Shown here piece by piece: positions 1 to 8,118 of a DNA stretch of 35,791 nucleotides (its first letter is position 1; each line of letters starts with the position of its first letter). The translations under genes and the position numbers were made by a program. Location of the stretch: positions 5,575 through 41,365 of the forward strand of contig PMWT01000088.1 in NCBI GenBank assembly GCA_003166025.1, written 5' to 3'. The DNA is from Acidimicrobiaceae bacterium (GTDB lineage Bacteria; Actinomycetota; Acidimicrobiia; Acidimicrobiales; Palsa-688). Below the pieces are notes generated by a model, which was not told the origin of the DNA, ran no database searches, and saw nothing but the letters and a program-made list of their open reading frames with translations.

Positions 1-357
1 GGTGGCACCGCAGCCAGGATGGCGGAGGCGCCACCTTCTCCGGCTTGAGGGGCTGGAGGGTGGCGGTAGGGGGTGCGGGGTGCTCCCCGCAGCCGCCGAG
101 GGCGGCTCCGTGGCCGGAGGGCACGCGTGTGGTCAGAGAAGCCGGCGGGGTCGGGACGAGCACCTCCCAGGGGAGTGCCAATGTGTGGATTACGAAAATG
201 GCCCCTGGGAGCTGATCGTCGTGGGACTTCCAAAGGGGCTTTCGCAACCGGCGCCGCCGGTACCTCGACGGGGTGCGGCGGGTTGGTCCGTTTGTTGGGC
301 TAGCCCTTGTCAGTCCGTGGCGTCTTCGTGGCCGACGGGTCTGAATGGCGCCGGTGG
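1..357. other. No recognisable gene; GC-rich sequence with short hairpins
   Basis: I see no convincing coding region here. Open frames exist only on the plus strand and their translations are Arg/Gly/Pro-rich low-complexity sequence, as expected from random high-GC DNA. Short inverted repeats are visible, for example GGTGGC at position 1 against GCCACC near 30-35, and GCACCTCCC against GGGGAGTGC near 160-178. They could form RNA hairpins, but I recognise no RNA family. Confidence 0.4.
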
Positions 358-513
358 CTACACCGACCAGGCGGCTCCGACGGCCTTCTGGACAACAGCG
401 CTGGCCTGGCCAGAGAGAGTACGGCAGCCCAGCTCAAAGACGAGTTCCCAGTCGGGCAGTTCGTCGTGTTCGTAGGAGCGCTCGACAGTGTCGGCCAGCT
501 CGCTCAGGTCCAT
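358..513 (-). CDS. Small acidic hypothetical protein (51 aa)
   Basis: I do not recognise a family. The 51-residue product starting MDLSELADTVERSY is acidic and Glu/Leu-rich (DELPDWELVFELG) with a balanced composition, unlike the Arg/Pro-rich shadow frames around it, and its codons mostly end in G or C as in the neighbouring genes. A 14-residue N-terminal extension to position 555 is open, but it is Pro/Arg-rich and unlikely to be translated. It sits next to a HEPN/MNT toxin-antitoxin locus, so a small antitoxin-like protein is possible; this is only inference. It could also be spurious. Confidence 0.35.
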   Translation of the reverse strand: MDLSELADTVERSYEHDELPDWELVFELGCRTLSGQASAVVQKAVGAAWSV

Positions 514-698
514 GTCCGCGTAACGGCCGGGCCGGCTTTGAGGCGCATGTGGCACTCGATAACGCTACCGCGGCCATGATCGTGGCCCGGGGCCATGGCC
601 CCCGACGAGGATCACCGGTCATGGCGATCGCCGTACTGGGGACCGGCTTTCCGCAGCCAACCCCGGCTGGTCGGCCTTGGCCCTAAGCGTGCTAAGAA

Positions 699-1201
699 GT
701 GCCGGTGGGGAGGTGGGTGAAGGGCGAACGCACGGTCGAGTTCTTGCTAGAACGAGGCCGCCTGGAGCCGATCGAAGTACGCGGCCTGAAGGCCCAGGCG
801 GAGGCCTTGCTCCAACGGGCCACCCTACGCGAGGCCACGGCCGGCAAAGCCCTCGAAGTGAGCGATATCGACGGCGCCTACGTCGCCGCTTACGACGCCT
901 ACCGGATCGGAGCGGAGCGGAGACGCTTCTGGCTTGCCAAGGCCTACGCGCGACAAAGGGCGAAGGGTCCCACGTGACGGTGGAGGACGCCGTGTCGGCT
1001 CAGTTCGGCGACGATATCGCGGCATACGCGAAGCCCACCTTCGAACGGCTAAGGCGCACCCGCCACGCGGCCCAGTATTTCGACCCTTCTGCCCCGCCCC
1101 TGACCCGTGGCGACGCCGAGTGGGCGCTGGAAAAGGCACGCTCGGCGGTAGCCGGCGCCAAGCTGCTCCTGTCTAGTTCGCCTCCGGACCGCTTCGTTTG
1201 A
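699..1201 (+). pseudogene. HEPN-domain protein, frameshifted by a 5-bp tandem duplication
   Basis: Two overlapping frames together make one HEPN-like helical protein. The first (699-977, GTG start at 699 or 717) encodes the N-terminal helices (VEFLLERGRLEPI, DGAYVAAYDAYRIGAE). The second frame, open through 1201, continues with LLACQGLRATKGEGSHVTVE and ends with RLRRTRHAAQYFDP, the Arg/His motif typical of HEPN RNases, then a last helix. The switch falls at 912-921, where GCGGA occurs twice in tandem; removing one copy restores GGA GCG GAG ACG and a continuous reading frame of about 165 codons. A GTG at 974 overlaps the first stop and could in principle restart the C-terminal half. The gene is convergent with an HTH-nucleotidyltransferase gene, its usual toxin-antitoxin partner, and overlaps it by 29 bp. 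Assignment to HEPN rests on motif and context; the frameshift is seen directly. Confidence 0.7.
912..921 (+). repeat. Tandem duplication GCGGA x2 at the HEPN frameshift
   Basis: GCGGAGCGGA is a perfect 5-bp tandem repeat exactly where the HEPN reading frame shifts. Loss of one unit would repair the gene. It could be a fixed disabling mutation, a slipped-strand switch or a sequencing/assembly error. Confidence 0.8.
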
Positions 1202-1805
1202 CTTCAAGAGCCAGCTCCAACATGGGCCGGGAAGTGATGGTTTCATGAAAGGCGCCGGTCCCCGAGCCGAGCCAGTCCGCGCCCCGCACCGTTGCCTGTA
1301 CAGGCCTTCCCAAGCGCCTCTCAACTTCAGCGAGCGCCTCATAGAGCTCGTCGCGGTCGGGCTTGCCGAGCACGAGCACATCGATGTCGCCTACCGCTCG
1401 CTTACCGGCCTCGCCTGAGTGCCGGGCGGCCCAGGACCCGTAGATGTAGGCGGCGTCGATCCCCGCCACACCCCGCAGGACGCGAGCGAGGAGCACGGGA
1501 GCGCCGAAGGCCTTGGTCAGCACGTCACTCAGACCCGCGTAGTACGGGCTGGCCGTATTGGCGCGCACAAGGCGGGTGTTGCCGACCTTCCGGCTCACCA
1601 AGAGGCCCGCCGCTTCACCTCTTTCGACCTCTCGGTAGACGGAGGGATGAGGAGCCCCCGTCCGGCCCGATAGGTCGGTCAGGCTGAGCTCCAGCTCGGG
1701 GTCCCCGAGCAGGAGGGCAAGGATCTCAGCCTGCTGCTGAGAACGGAACACCGGAAGGAGCGAAGGGGCAGGGTGTCTTTCCACAAACAGAAGAGTACTC
1801 TTCAA
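1173..1805 (-). CDS. Winged-helix HTH fused to MNT-type nucleotidyltransferase (antitoxin of a HEPN/MNT pair)
   Basis: The 210-residue product has an N-terminal winged-helix HTH (about residues 20-80: FRSQQQAEILALLL ... TDLSGRTGAPHPSVYREVER) followed by a minimal nucleotidyltransferase domain with the Pol-beta-type signature GSW (123-125) and GDIDVLV (139-145), so D140 and D142 are the expected metal ligands. Known members of this class neutralise HEPN RNases, some by adding nucleotides to the toxin, and their HTH can bind their own promoter. The start is uncertain: TTG at 1805 gives the longest form, but GTG at 1784 begins just before the conserved region. A perfect 14-bp palindrome covers the TTG region and is a good autoregulatory operator candidate. 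It is encoded tail-to-tail with the HEPN gene and overlaps its 3' end, which is unusual because such pairs are normally one operon. Confidence 0.85.
   Translation of the reverse strand: MKSTLLFVERHPAPSLLPVFRSQQQAEILALLLGDPELELSLTDLSGRTGAPHPSVYREVERGEAAGLLVSRKVGNTRLVRANTASPYYAGLSDVLTKAFGAPVLLARVLRGVAGIDAAYIYGSWAARHSGEAGKRAVGDIDVLVLGKPDRDELYEALAEVERRLGRPVQATVRGADWLGSGTGAFHETITSRPMLELALEVKRSGPEAN
1790..1803. promoter_or_regulatory. Perfect 14-bp palindrome at the MNT gene start (candidate operator)
   Basis: GAAGAGTACTCTTC is a perfect inverted repeat centred on 1796/1797, at the 5' end of the HTH-MNT gene. If translation begins at GTG 1784 it lies immediately upstream of the gene. Autoregulation by the MNT protein's own HTH is inferred. 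Confidence 0.5.
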
Positions 1806-1888
1806 ATTGGGGAGGAAGAGTTCACAACGTTGAGCCTTCTCGTGCTCCGGGTTCAGTCGAAAGAACGACCTGCCGACGATGGGGACCG

Positions 1889-2833
1889 ATGACCGACTCC
1901 GTCAACAGCCGGGCCCCTCGGCTCATGTCGTTACGGTACGCAGGCAAGTGCGAGGGCTGCGGGGCCGAGCTCCCGGCTCGGACCCAGGCCTGGTACGACC
2001 CGGTCCGGCGTCGGGTGCGCTGCCCCGGTTGCCCACCACTGACACAGTCAACGAGCGCTCCGCCTGAGGAGCGGGACCAAGGCCCCGGCGAGTTGGCTTC
2101 CGGCCAGGCTGGGGTCTCCGCCCATAGAGAGTTCGAGCGGCGCTCTGCCCGCCATCAAGCCCGCGTGGACGCCGCCGTCGCCGCTGACGCGGCCTGGAGA
2201 GAAAAGGCCAAAGAGGACCACCCGGTGCTCGGCCGGATCGCATCCGCCTTCACCCCTAGACCTGACGCCTCCGTACCGCAGAACGTCCGTGCCTGGGAGA
2301 TCGGGTCCGACGGTGAACAGAAGGTGGGCAGGCGGCTGGATACCTGGGCGGCGCAGAGACCGGGACGTTTTGCCCTGCACGACCGCCGGGTACGAGGCTC
2401 CAAAGCCAACATTGACCATCTTGTTGTTGGGGCCTCCGGCGTGTGGGTCGTCGACGCCAAGGAGTACCTTGGAACCGTCCGGCAAGTGGACGTCGGCGGG
2501 CTCCTGCGAACTGATTGGCGCCTAAAGGTCGGTGGCCGAGACCGGAGCAAGCTCGCCGAAGGTGTCCGCTGGCAAATGGGAAAGGTCGGCGCCGCCCTGG
2601 ACAACCTGGGCCCGGGCCTCGGCGACGTTCCCCAGCGCCGACCACCGGTGTGGGGCGTCCTGTGCTTCGTAGGGGCAGATTGGGGCTTGCTCCCCCGCCG
2701 CTTCGTCATCGGCGGGATCCACGTAGCTTGGCCCTCCGCAGCTGTGGACCTGCTCTCGGCGTCCGGGCCGGTAACGGCGAGCCTCGCTGAGAGCGTCGCC
2801 CGCGCGTTATCGGAGATCTTCCCGCCGGCGTAA
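1889..2833 (+). CDS. Zinc-ribbon NERD-domain (nuclease-related) protein
   Basis: The 314-residue protein opens with a zinc ribbon (CEGC at 21-24 and CPGC at 45-48), then a charged Ala/Arg-rich helix (about 75-112), then a NERD domain. The NERD part shows GSDGEQKVGRRL (E143), an NIDHLVV segment (D176) and VVDAKEY (D189, K191), matching the E...D...D-x-K layout of PD-(D/E)XK-like folds in this family. NERD proteins are predicted nucleases or nucleic-acid processing factors and are often found in mobile or defence loci; the biochemical role here is unknown. The ATG start follows a GGGGA element closely. The gene is divergent from the MNT gene (83 bp between) and convergent with the CBS-HEPN gene, consistent with a defence-island setting. 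Confidence 0.85.
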   Translation: MTDSVNSRAPRLMSLRYAGKCEGCGAELPARTQAWYDPVRRRVRCPGCPPLTQSTSAPPEERDQGPGELASGQAGVSAHREFERRSARHQARVDAAVAADAAWREKAKEDHPVLGRIASAFTPRPDASVPQNVRAWEIGSDGEQKVGRRLDTWAAQRPGRFALHDRRVRGSKANIDHLVVGASGVWVVDAKEYLGTVRQVDVGGLLRTDWRLKVGGRDRSKLAEGVRWQMGKVGAALDNLGPGLGDVPQRRPPVWGVLCFVGADWGLLPRRFVIGGIHVAWPSAAVDLLSASGPVTASLAESVARALSEIFPPA

Positions 2834-2925
2834 CGACTACTCGGGAGCTCACGCCGGCTTTGACTGAGGGAGGGCTATCGCCTTGTCCTCGGCGCCACGA
2901 CCGCGTCCAGGGCACCAACGCCCGG

Positions 2926-2949
2926 GCAAGGCCCTAGCTCAGGGGCCGA
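2926..2949. terminator. Weak hairpin between convergent NERD and CBS-HEPN genes
   Basis: GGCCC near 2930 pairs with GGGGCC near 2942 around a short CTAGCTCA loop, in the 169-bp gap between two convergent stops. There is no T-tract, so it is at best a weak bidirectional terminator. The same gap holds two copies of ACGTGCA (about 2981 and 2994). Confidence 0.25.
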
Positions 2950-3002
2950 CCTCGCGATCCGCGCCGAGCCACAGCTACGAACGTGCACTCGGGACGTGCA
3001 GG

Positions 3003-4010
3003 TCAAGGTCGAGGGTCGAGCACCTTGACCCATCTGATGAAGTTCGTGAGCATTGTCAACTGCTCTTCGTCGATGGGGTCAGGGCTGAAATGCATGACTT
3101 CGTTGCGGACCGTGCGCACCTCGTCGAGAGTACTTATGAATACCGTCCGGTCAACGTTCCACTGAAGCCGCTGCCAGTTGTCGGGCTTCTCGAGTAACCT
3201 CTTGTACTCTCCGAACGCCAGGTCCTCAGCGGAGGCGACTTCCCGACCGGAGTCGCCAGGGTCGCGGACATTGTGGAGCGCCTCCTGGTCGAAGTTATCT
3301 GAAATTGCTCGCCTCAGGCGACGCTCGATTTCTCCGATCAGGAAGAAGGGCCTCGCTAGTTGGTTGTACTCCAGGCTGAGGTCTGCCATCGTGACGATCC
3401 CACCGACCGTGTTGTCCTGGGCCAGCACGAACAAGAACTCCCTCTCGACGATCGTCGGTATCAATGGGAGGAGCTCGTCGTCGAGATTGACGGGGACGGC
3501 GGGGATGATCGTGTCGCCTAGTGAACAACCCTGGTCCCTCAGCTGCGCTTGGGCAATCGACTTCCAGCTAACCGCTCCGCGAAGGCTCCGTGGCCCGGAC
3601 ATGACGGCAAGTTGTGAGTAGTCGTTCTTGAGCATCAAGGCTTGGGCGAGCGAGAGCGCGGCATCAGGCGGGACTGATACGACAGTTCTTTTGGAGGACT
3701 GGATGTGCCGGACGCGGAGCGCGGCAGCGGGACCGGGCTCGCCAGCAACGCCGGATGCCACTGGCGGAGCGGTCGTGGTGATATGCCCCTTTGCCTTCAC
3801 TAACTTCACCTGCTCATCGATCCAGGCATCCTCGAACGGGGGGTCGGTGCTCAGCCCGTGCTCGGCGAGGTCCTGGGTGATCGTCTCCACTATCCAGTAC
3901 CCCCGTCGCTTGGCGCCCCAGTGGCCGAGCAGCTCCCTTACCGTCAGTTCGACGGGGTTGGTGGCGGCGCTCTGGACAGCTCGCTCCAACAGGTCGTGGG
4001 CCTCGCTCAC
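3003..4010 (-). CDS. CBS-domain protein with C-terminal HEPN/Swt1-like domain
   Basis: This 335-residue protein starts at GTG. Residues about 100-215 look like a pair of CBS modules (RTVVSVPPDAALSLAQALML ... YSQLAVM; EFLFVLAQDNTVGGIVTMAD), which in known proteins bind adenine nucleotides. The C-terminal 110 residues are helical and contain RNEVMHF (R302-H307), the R-x4-H signature of HEPN-type RNases, then a final helix LTMLTNFIRWVKVL. The N-terminal 90 residues resemble no domain I can name. A CBS sensor joined to a HEPN effector would suggest a nucleotide-gated RNase. The gene is divergent from the UvrD-nuclease gene across a 132-bp gap and convergent with NERD. The CBS call is fairly secure; the HEPN call rests on one motif and helical character. 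Confidence 0.7.
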   Translation of the reverse strand: MSEAHDLLERAVQSAATNPVELTVRELLGHWGAKRRGYWIVETITQDLAEHGLSTDPPFEDAWIDEQVKLVKAKGHITTTAPPVASGVAGEPGPAAALRVRHIQSSKRTVVSVPPDAALSLAQALMLKNDYSQLAVMSGPRSLRGAVSWKSIAQAQLRDQGCSLGDTIIPAVPVNLDDELLPLIPTIVEREFLFVLAQDNTVGGIVTMADLSLEYNQLARPFFLIGEIERRLRRAISDNFDQEALHNVRDPGDSGREVASAEDLAFGEYKRLLEKPDNWQRLQWNVDRTVFISTLDEVRTVRNEVMHFSPDPIDEEQLTMLTNFIRWVKVLDPRP

Positions 4011-4142
4011 ATTGGCGATCGTACATCTGGAGAGCCGACGGGTCGGGGCGGGGCAATGTAAGGGGGTAGTTGGCCCGGGTGCTCGAGCCGCTGGCGCCGG
4101 TCCTCGTCAAAGCCTCCCGTCTTTCCAACTACTCTGGCTAAG

Positions 4143-6917
4143 GTGGTCGTAAATGAGGGGCGCGGCGCGCCCCCACAGCTCGAGGGACAAGCCCTCAGCG
4201 CCGTCCGCCACCGAGGTGGCCACCTTCAGATAATCGCCGGTGCCGGCTCCGGCAAGACCGAGGTGGTCTCGCAACGAGTTGCGGACCTATTGGCCGATGG
4301 CTTCCCGCCCGAGGCAATTGTCGCCTTCACTTTCACCGAGCGAGCGGCCGAGGAGTTGAAAGACAGGATCGGCAGGCGAGCGGAGGACCGTCTAGGGCCC
4401 GGTTCTTTGGACCGCCTGGCCGGCCTTTTCGTGGGCACCATCCATGCCTACTGTTTTCGGCTTTTACAGCAACGGGCCCCCAGGTATGAGACCTATGACG
4501 TACTGGACGACAACCAGCTCACGGCCTTCTTGTCCCGGGAGGAAAAACACCTCGGCCTCCGCCAGTTCGATCCCGATAGGCCCGATCCCAACAAGCGTAT
4601 CTTTGCCGGCATAAGGGCCTTCTTGAAAGGCGTGGGCGTCGTCGAGAACGAACTGCTTTACCCCGCAACTTTGGAAGAGCCGTTCAAGACCGTTATCCGA
4701 AATTACTACGAGTCCCTTGACCACTACCGGCTGCTCACTTACGGCCTGCAGATCGTTCGGGCCGTGAGGGAGCTGGAGCGCCCGGATCTGGCGGCCGAGG
4801 TGCATTCCAAGCTCCAGCACCTGATCGTCGACGAGTACCAGGACGTCAACCCGGCCCAGGAGCGCCTCATCCGGCTCCTAACGGGACCGAAGGTCGAGCT
4901 TTGCGTCGTCGGCGACGACCAGCAGGCGATCTACCAGTGGAGGGGCTCCAAGGTCGCCAACATCATGACCTTCTCCAAGCGCTACGAGCCGGTGGCCACC
5001 TTCGAGATCGTCACCAACCGCCGGAGCCGGCCTCAGCTGATCGAGGTGGCCAATGATTTCGCCACGACCATCCCCGAACGGCTCCAAAAGACCATGGCCC
5101 CTCACCGGGAGCCGGGCGCGCCCCCTCTGCCGGAAGTCGTGGCCTGGAGCGCGCCAAACGAGGCCGAGGAGGTGGGTTGGGTCGCCAATCTCATACTGGA
5201 CCTAGTTGACACCGGAGCCCGCTACCGGGACATCGCCGTACTGGTAAGGACCCGTGCCGCCTATCCCCGCTTGCGGGAGACTTTCGCCAGCTTCGACATC
5301 CCGGTCCAGCCCGGCGGGCGCACAGGGCTGTTCGACCAACCCGAGGCCGTCTTACTGGGCAAGACGATCTGCTGGCTCGTCAATCTGGAGTGGCGCGGCA
5401 CGTACGGGAGCGGCGAGCAAGTTACCCATGAGGCTCTCCTCGCCCGCTACCAGGAGCTCTTCAAACTCGACGACGCCGCCCGCAACCGCCTGGCGAAACT
5501 CCTCCTGAGCTGGAAGGAAGCGGCGGCGAGCACCGCCCGCCCGGCTGACCTGGTGGGCGAGCTGTACGAGCTCCTGGGTGCGCTCAATGTCGGGGCGTGG
5601 GACCTCAAAGAGCCGATGTTCCTGAACAAGCTCGGGACGCTGGCCCGGTTCTCCGCCCTGTTGGCCGACTACGAGTCGGTGCGCCGACGCGCTCGGCCCG
5701 ACGCCGAAAACGCCGGTGAGCAAGTAGGCGGCCAAGACCGAGGCCGCTGGTACTACCAAAACCTGGCCACCTACATCGTGAACTACGCCCAGGGGGCCTA
5801 CGAGGGCTTTGACGGTGAAGAGGGCTACGATCTGGACGCCGTGGACCTGACCACGGTCCACCAGGCCAAGGGCCTGGAGTGGCCCGCCGTTTTCGTCCCG
5901 TCGGTGACCGCCAACCGTTTCCCAACCTCAAGGACCGGCCACGCCGAGCACTGGGTACTGCCGAGGAACCGTTTCGACGCCGCCCGCTACGAAGGCAGCG
6001 ATGCCGACGAGCGGCGCCTGTTCTATGTCGCCATCACCCGCGCCCGGGACTGGCTGTCTGTGTCCCGTCATGAGCGGGTCGAAAAGAACAAGGTCGGCCA
6101 AAGTCCCTACCACCGCCGCCTCGAGGACATGAGCCTGGTGCTCGCCCCCGAAGACATCCGCGTCCCCGCCCTTGAGGCGAGAGACGCCGCCGACCAGCCC
6201 GTCTCGCTCACCTACAGCGAGCTGGCGGACTTCTTGGAGTGCGGTCTGGCGTTCCGGTTACGCAACCTGGTCGGCTTCAAACCTCGTCTGGCCAAGGAGC
6301 TGGGCTACGGCAAAGCCGTTCACCACGTGATGCGGGCCGTGGCCGAGGCCACCAAGGCGTCGGGCCGGGTCCCATCGCCGGCGGACATCGACGAGATCCT
6401 CGACCGGAGCTTCTTTCTGCCCCACGCCAGCAAGCCCGAGCACCGCCAGATGAAAGACGCCGCCCGGCGCCTGGTGACCACCTACACCCAGAAGTACGAG
6501 GACGATCTCTACCGGGTGTGGGAGGTGGAGCGCCCGTTCGAGCTCCACCTCGACGGTGTCACCGTCGCCGGGAGGGCCGACGTGATCCTTGACCGGGAAG
6601 GGGGGGCGCCGACGGCCCTGGCCATCGTCGACTACAAACTGGCCACCCACCGCGCCACGCATGGCTACGACCTACAGCTCCAGGTGTACACCGATGCCGG
6701 ACGTCGGGAGGGGCTGGACGTGCGGGGCGCCTATGTCCATGACTTGAAGGCCGCCTCCCGCAACCCGGTGCCAGTCGGCCCTGAGGCCATCGGCCGGGCC
6801 GAGACCGGCGTGGCCAGGGCCGCGGCGCGTATCCGCAAGCGCGACTACCAGCCCAGCCCGGGGCTCAGGTGCCGCAGCTGCGAGGTACGCACCATCTGCG
6901 CCCACGCCAAGCCATGA
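4143..6917 (+). CDS. UvrD/RecB-like SF1 helicase with C-terminal PD-(D/E)XK Fe-S nuclease
   Basis: A complete superfamily 1A helicase of 924 residues fused to a nuclease. Visible motifs in order are Walker A AGAGSGKTE (about 32-40), VDEYQDVNPAQE (Walker B, about 229), GDDQQAIYQWRG (motif III), TVHQAKGLEWP (motif V, about 572) and LFYVAITRARDWL (motif VI, about 626). The C-terminal 250 residues carry a RecB/AddB-type nuclease: GRADVILDRE (about 810), VDYK (about 830) and QLQVYTDAGRRE, plus four cysteines (C700 in LECGLAF and the terminal CRSCEVRTIC) spaced as in AddB/Cas4 iron-sulphur nucleases. Such enzymes unwind and degrade DNA ends; a defence role is inferred from location. No AddB/RecC-like partner gene is adjacent, so it probably acts alone. 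The start is GTG at 4143 with only a weak ribosome binding site. The next gene begins about 55 bp downstream on the same strand. Confidence 0.92.
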   Translation: MVVNEGRGAPPQLEGQALSAVRHRGGHLQIIAGAGSGKTEVVSQRVADLLADGFPPEAIVAFTFTERAAEELKDRIGRRAEDRLGPGSLDRLAGLFVGTIHAYCFRLLQQRAPRYETYDVLDDNQLTAFLSREEKHLGLRQFDPDRPDPNKRIFAGIRAFLKGVGVVENELLYPATLEEPFKTVIRNYYESLDHYRLLTYGLQIVRAVRELERPDLAAEVHSKLQHLIVDEYQDVNPAQERLIRLLTGPKVELCVVGDDQQAIYQWRGSKVANIMTFSKRYEPVATFEIVTNRRSRPQLIEVANDFATTIPERLQKTMAPHREPGAPPLPEVVAWSAPNEAEEVGWVANLILDLVDTGARYRDIAVLVRTRAAYPRLRETFASFDIPVQPGGRTGLFDQPEAVLLGKTICWLVNLEWRGTYGSGEQVTHEALLARYQELFKLDDAARNRLAKLLLSWKEAAASTARPADLVGELYELLGALNVGAWDLKEPMFLNKLGTLARFSALLADYESVRRRARPDAENAGEQVGGQDRGRWYYQNLATYIVNYAQGAYEGFDGEEGYDLDAVDLTTVHQAKGLEWPAVFVPSVTANRFPTSRTGHAEHWVLPRNRFDAARYEGSDADERRLFYVAITRARDWLSVSRHERVEKNKVGQSPYHRRLEDMSLVLAPEDIRVPALEARDAADQPVSLTYSELADFLECGLAFRLRNLVGFKPRLAKELGYGKAVHHVMRAVAEATKASGRVPSPADIDEILDRSFFLPHASKPEHRQMKDAARRLVTTYTQKYEDDLYRVWEVERPFELHLDGVTVAGRADVILDREGGAPTALAIVDYKLATHRATHGYDLQLQVYTDAGRREGLDVRGAYVHDLKAASRNPVPVGPEAIGRAETGVARAAARIRKRDYQPSPGLRCRSCEVRTICAHAKP

Positions 6918-6972
6918 GCCTGACGGCGTTGTGCCACTGGTCCCTCCCCATCGCCACAATGGAGCTGTGACG

Positions 6973-8118
6973 ATGCGAGTGACGGTCAGCCCCGGGGTGC
7001 TGGCGTGGGCAAGGGAGCGCTCCGGCGCCGAAGCGGGCGACCTCGAGCGCCGGTTCCCGAACCTCGCCGGGTGGGAGAGTGGCGAGGGTTCTCCGACCCT
7101 CAAGCAACTGGAGAGCTTCGCTCGTGCCACCCACACCCCGATCGGGTTCCTCTTCCTCGACGAACCTCCGGATGAGAGGGTGCCGATACCCGACTACCGG
7201 ACGATGGGCCGCGCCGGTGTGGGCCGGCCAAGCGCAGACTTGCTCGACACGATCTTTCTGTGCCAGTTACGCCAGGAGTGGTACCGGGAGTTCGCCTTGG
7301 TAACCGGCGAAGGTCAGGTCGACTTCGTCGGCACGCTCAACCCGAGCACGCCGGTACCAGAAGCGGCCGCCAACATACGGACTGCTTTGCGCTTCGATAC
7401 CGACGAGCGCGGCCAGAACTGGTCGGAGGCACTGAGATTGCTGGTAGACCGCGCCGAGGAGGCAGGCGCCCTCGTCATGACCAGCGGCGTAGTGGGCAGT
7501 AACACTCATCGCAAGCTCGATCCCCACGAGTTCCGCGGTTTCGCCTTGGTCGACAGCGTGGCGCCATTGGTCTTCGTCAACGGAGCCGACACCAAGGCAG
7601 CACAGCTTTTCACCCTCATGCACGAGTTGGCTCATCTTTGGTTGGGTGGGGCAGCGCTCGACGACGCCAGCCCGGCCGCTCCGCCCAGCACCTCGATCGA
7701 GCGCTGGTGCAACGAGGTGGCGGCCGAGGTTCTCGTACCCCTGGACGTCGTAAGGGCAGAGTTCGACGCGGGTCAACCGCTGTCGAGCGAGCTAGAAAGG
7801 CTGGCCAGGAATTTCAAGGCGAGTACCCTCGTGGTCCTGCGCCGGCTCTACGATGCGCACTTCCTCGGCAATTGGGACGCGTACCGATCTGCCTACGAGG
7901 CCGAACTCCACCGGGTCCTGGAAATCCTCGCTGAGCGAGCCGGGGGCGGAGGCAACTTCTACAGCACGCAGCCCGTGCGCGTCAGCAAGAGGTTCACCCG
8001 GGCCGTAATAACGAGCACCCTTGAAGGTCAGACCCTTTACACCGATGCGTTCCAGATGCTCGGCTTCAGGAGCGCAGCCACGTTCCAGCAGTTAGCCGAT
8101 CATCTCGGGGTCGCTTGA
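6973..8118 (+). CDS. XRE-type HTH / ImmA-IrrE family metallopeptidase (antitoxin-like)
   Basis: The chosen ATG at 6973 gives 381 residues starting MRVTVSPGVLAWARERSG; an open 14-residue extension to 6931 is Pro/His-rich and unlikely. Residues 1-60 form an XRE-like HTH (LERRFPNLAGWESGEGSPTLKQLE). The middle contains the zinc-protease motif HELAH (217-221) followed by HLWLGG, as in ImmA/IrrE proteins, with ERWCNEVAAEVLVP supplying the conserved downstream glutamate helix. In ICEBs1, ImmA cleaves the repressor ImmR; HTH-fused members are commonly paired with toxin genes. The stop overlaps the ATG of the DUF4411 gene (TGATG), so the two are translationally coupled, which supports an antitoxin/toxin operon. 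It may also share transcription with the upstream helicase gene. Confidence 0.9.
   Translation: MRVTVSPGVLAWARERSGAEAGDLERRFPNLAGWESGEGSPTLKQLESFARATHTPIGFLFLDEPPDERVPIPDYRTMGRAGVGRPSADLLDTIFLCQLRQEWYREFALVTGEGQVDFVGTLNPSTPVPEAAANIRTALRFDTDERGQNWSEALRLLVDRAEEAGALVMTSGVVGSNTHRKLDPHEFRGFALVDSVAPLVFVNGADTKAAQLFTLMHELAHLWLGGAALDDASPAAPPSTSIERWCNEVAAEVLVPLDVVRAEFDAGQPLSSELERLARNFKASTLVVLRRLYDAHFLGNWDAYRSAYEAELHRVLEILAERAGGGGNFYSTQPVRVSKRFTRAVITSTLEGQTLYTDAFQMLGFRSAATFQQLADHLGVA

Noticed and set aside
2-475. 157-codon plus-strand frame at the window start
   Set aside because: Gly/Arg/Ser-rich, no motif, and it overlaps the more natural-looking small minus-strand frame.
4143-6917. Gabija GajB or a RecBCD/AdnAB subunit
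   Set aside because: No GajA-like OLD nuclease is adjacent, and no second helicase-nuclease subunit is present; the Fe-S nuclease fusion is a stand-alone form.
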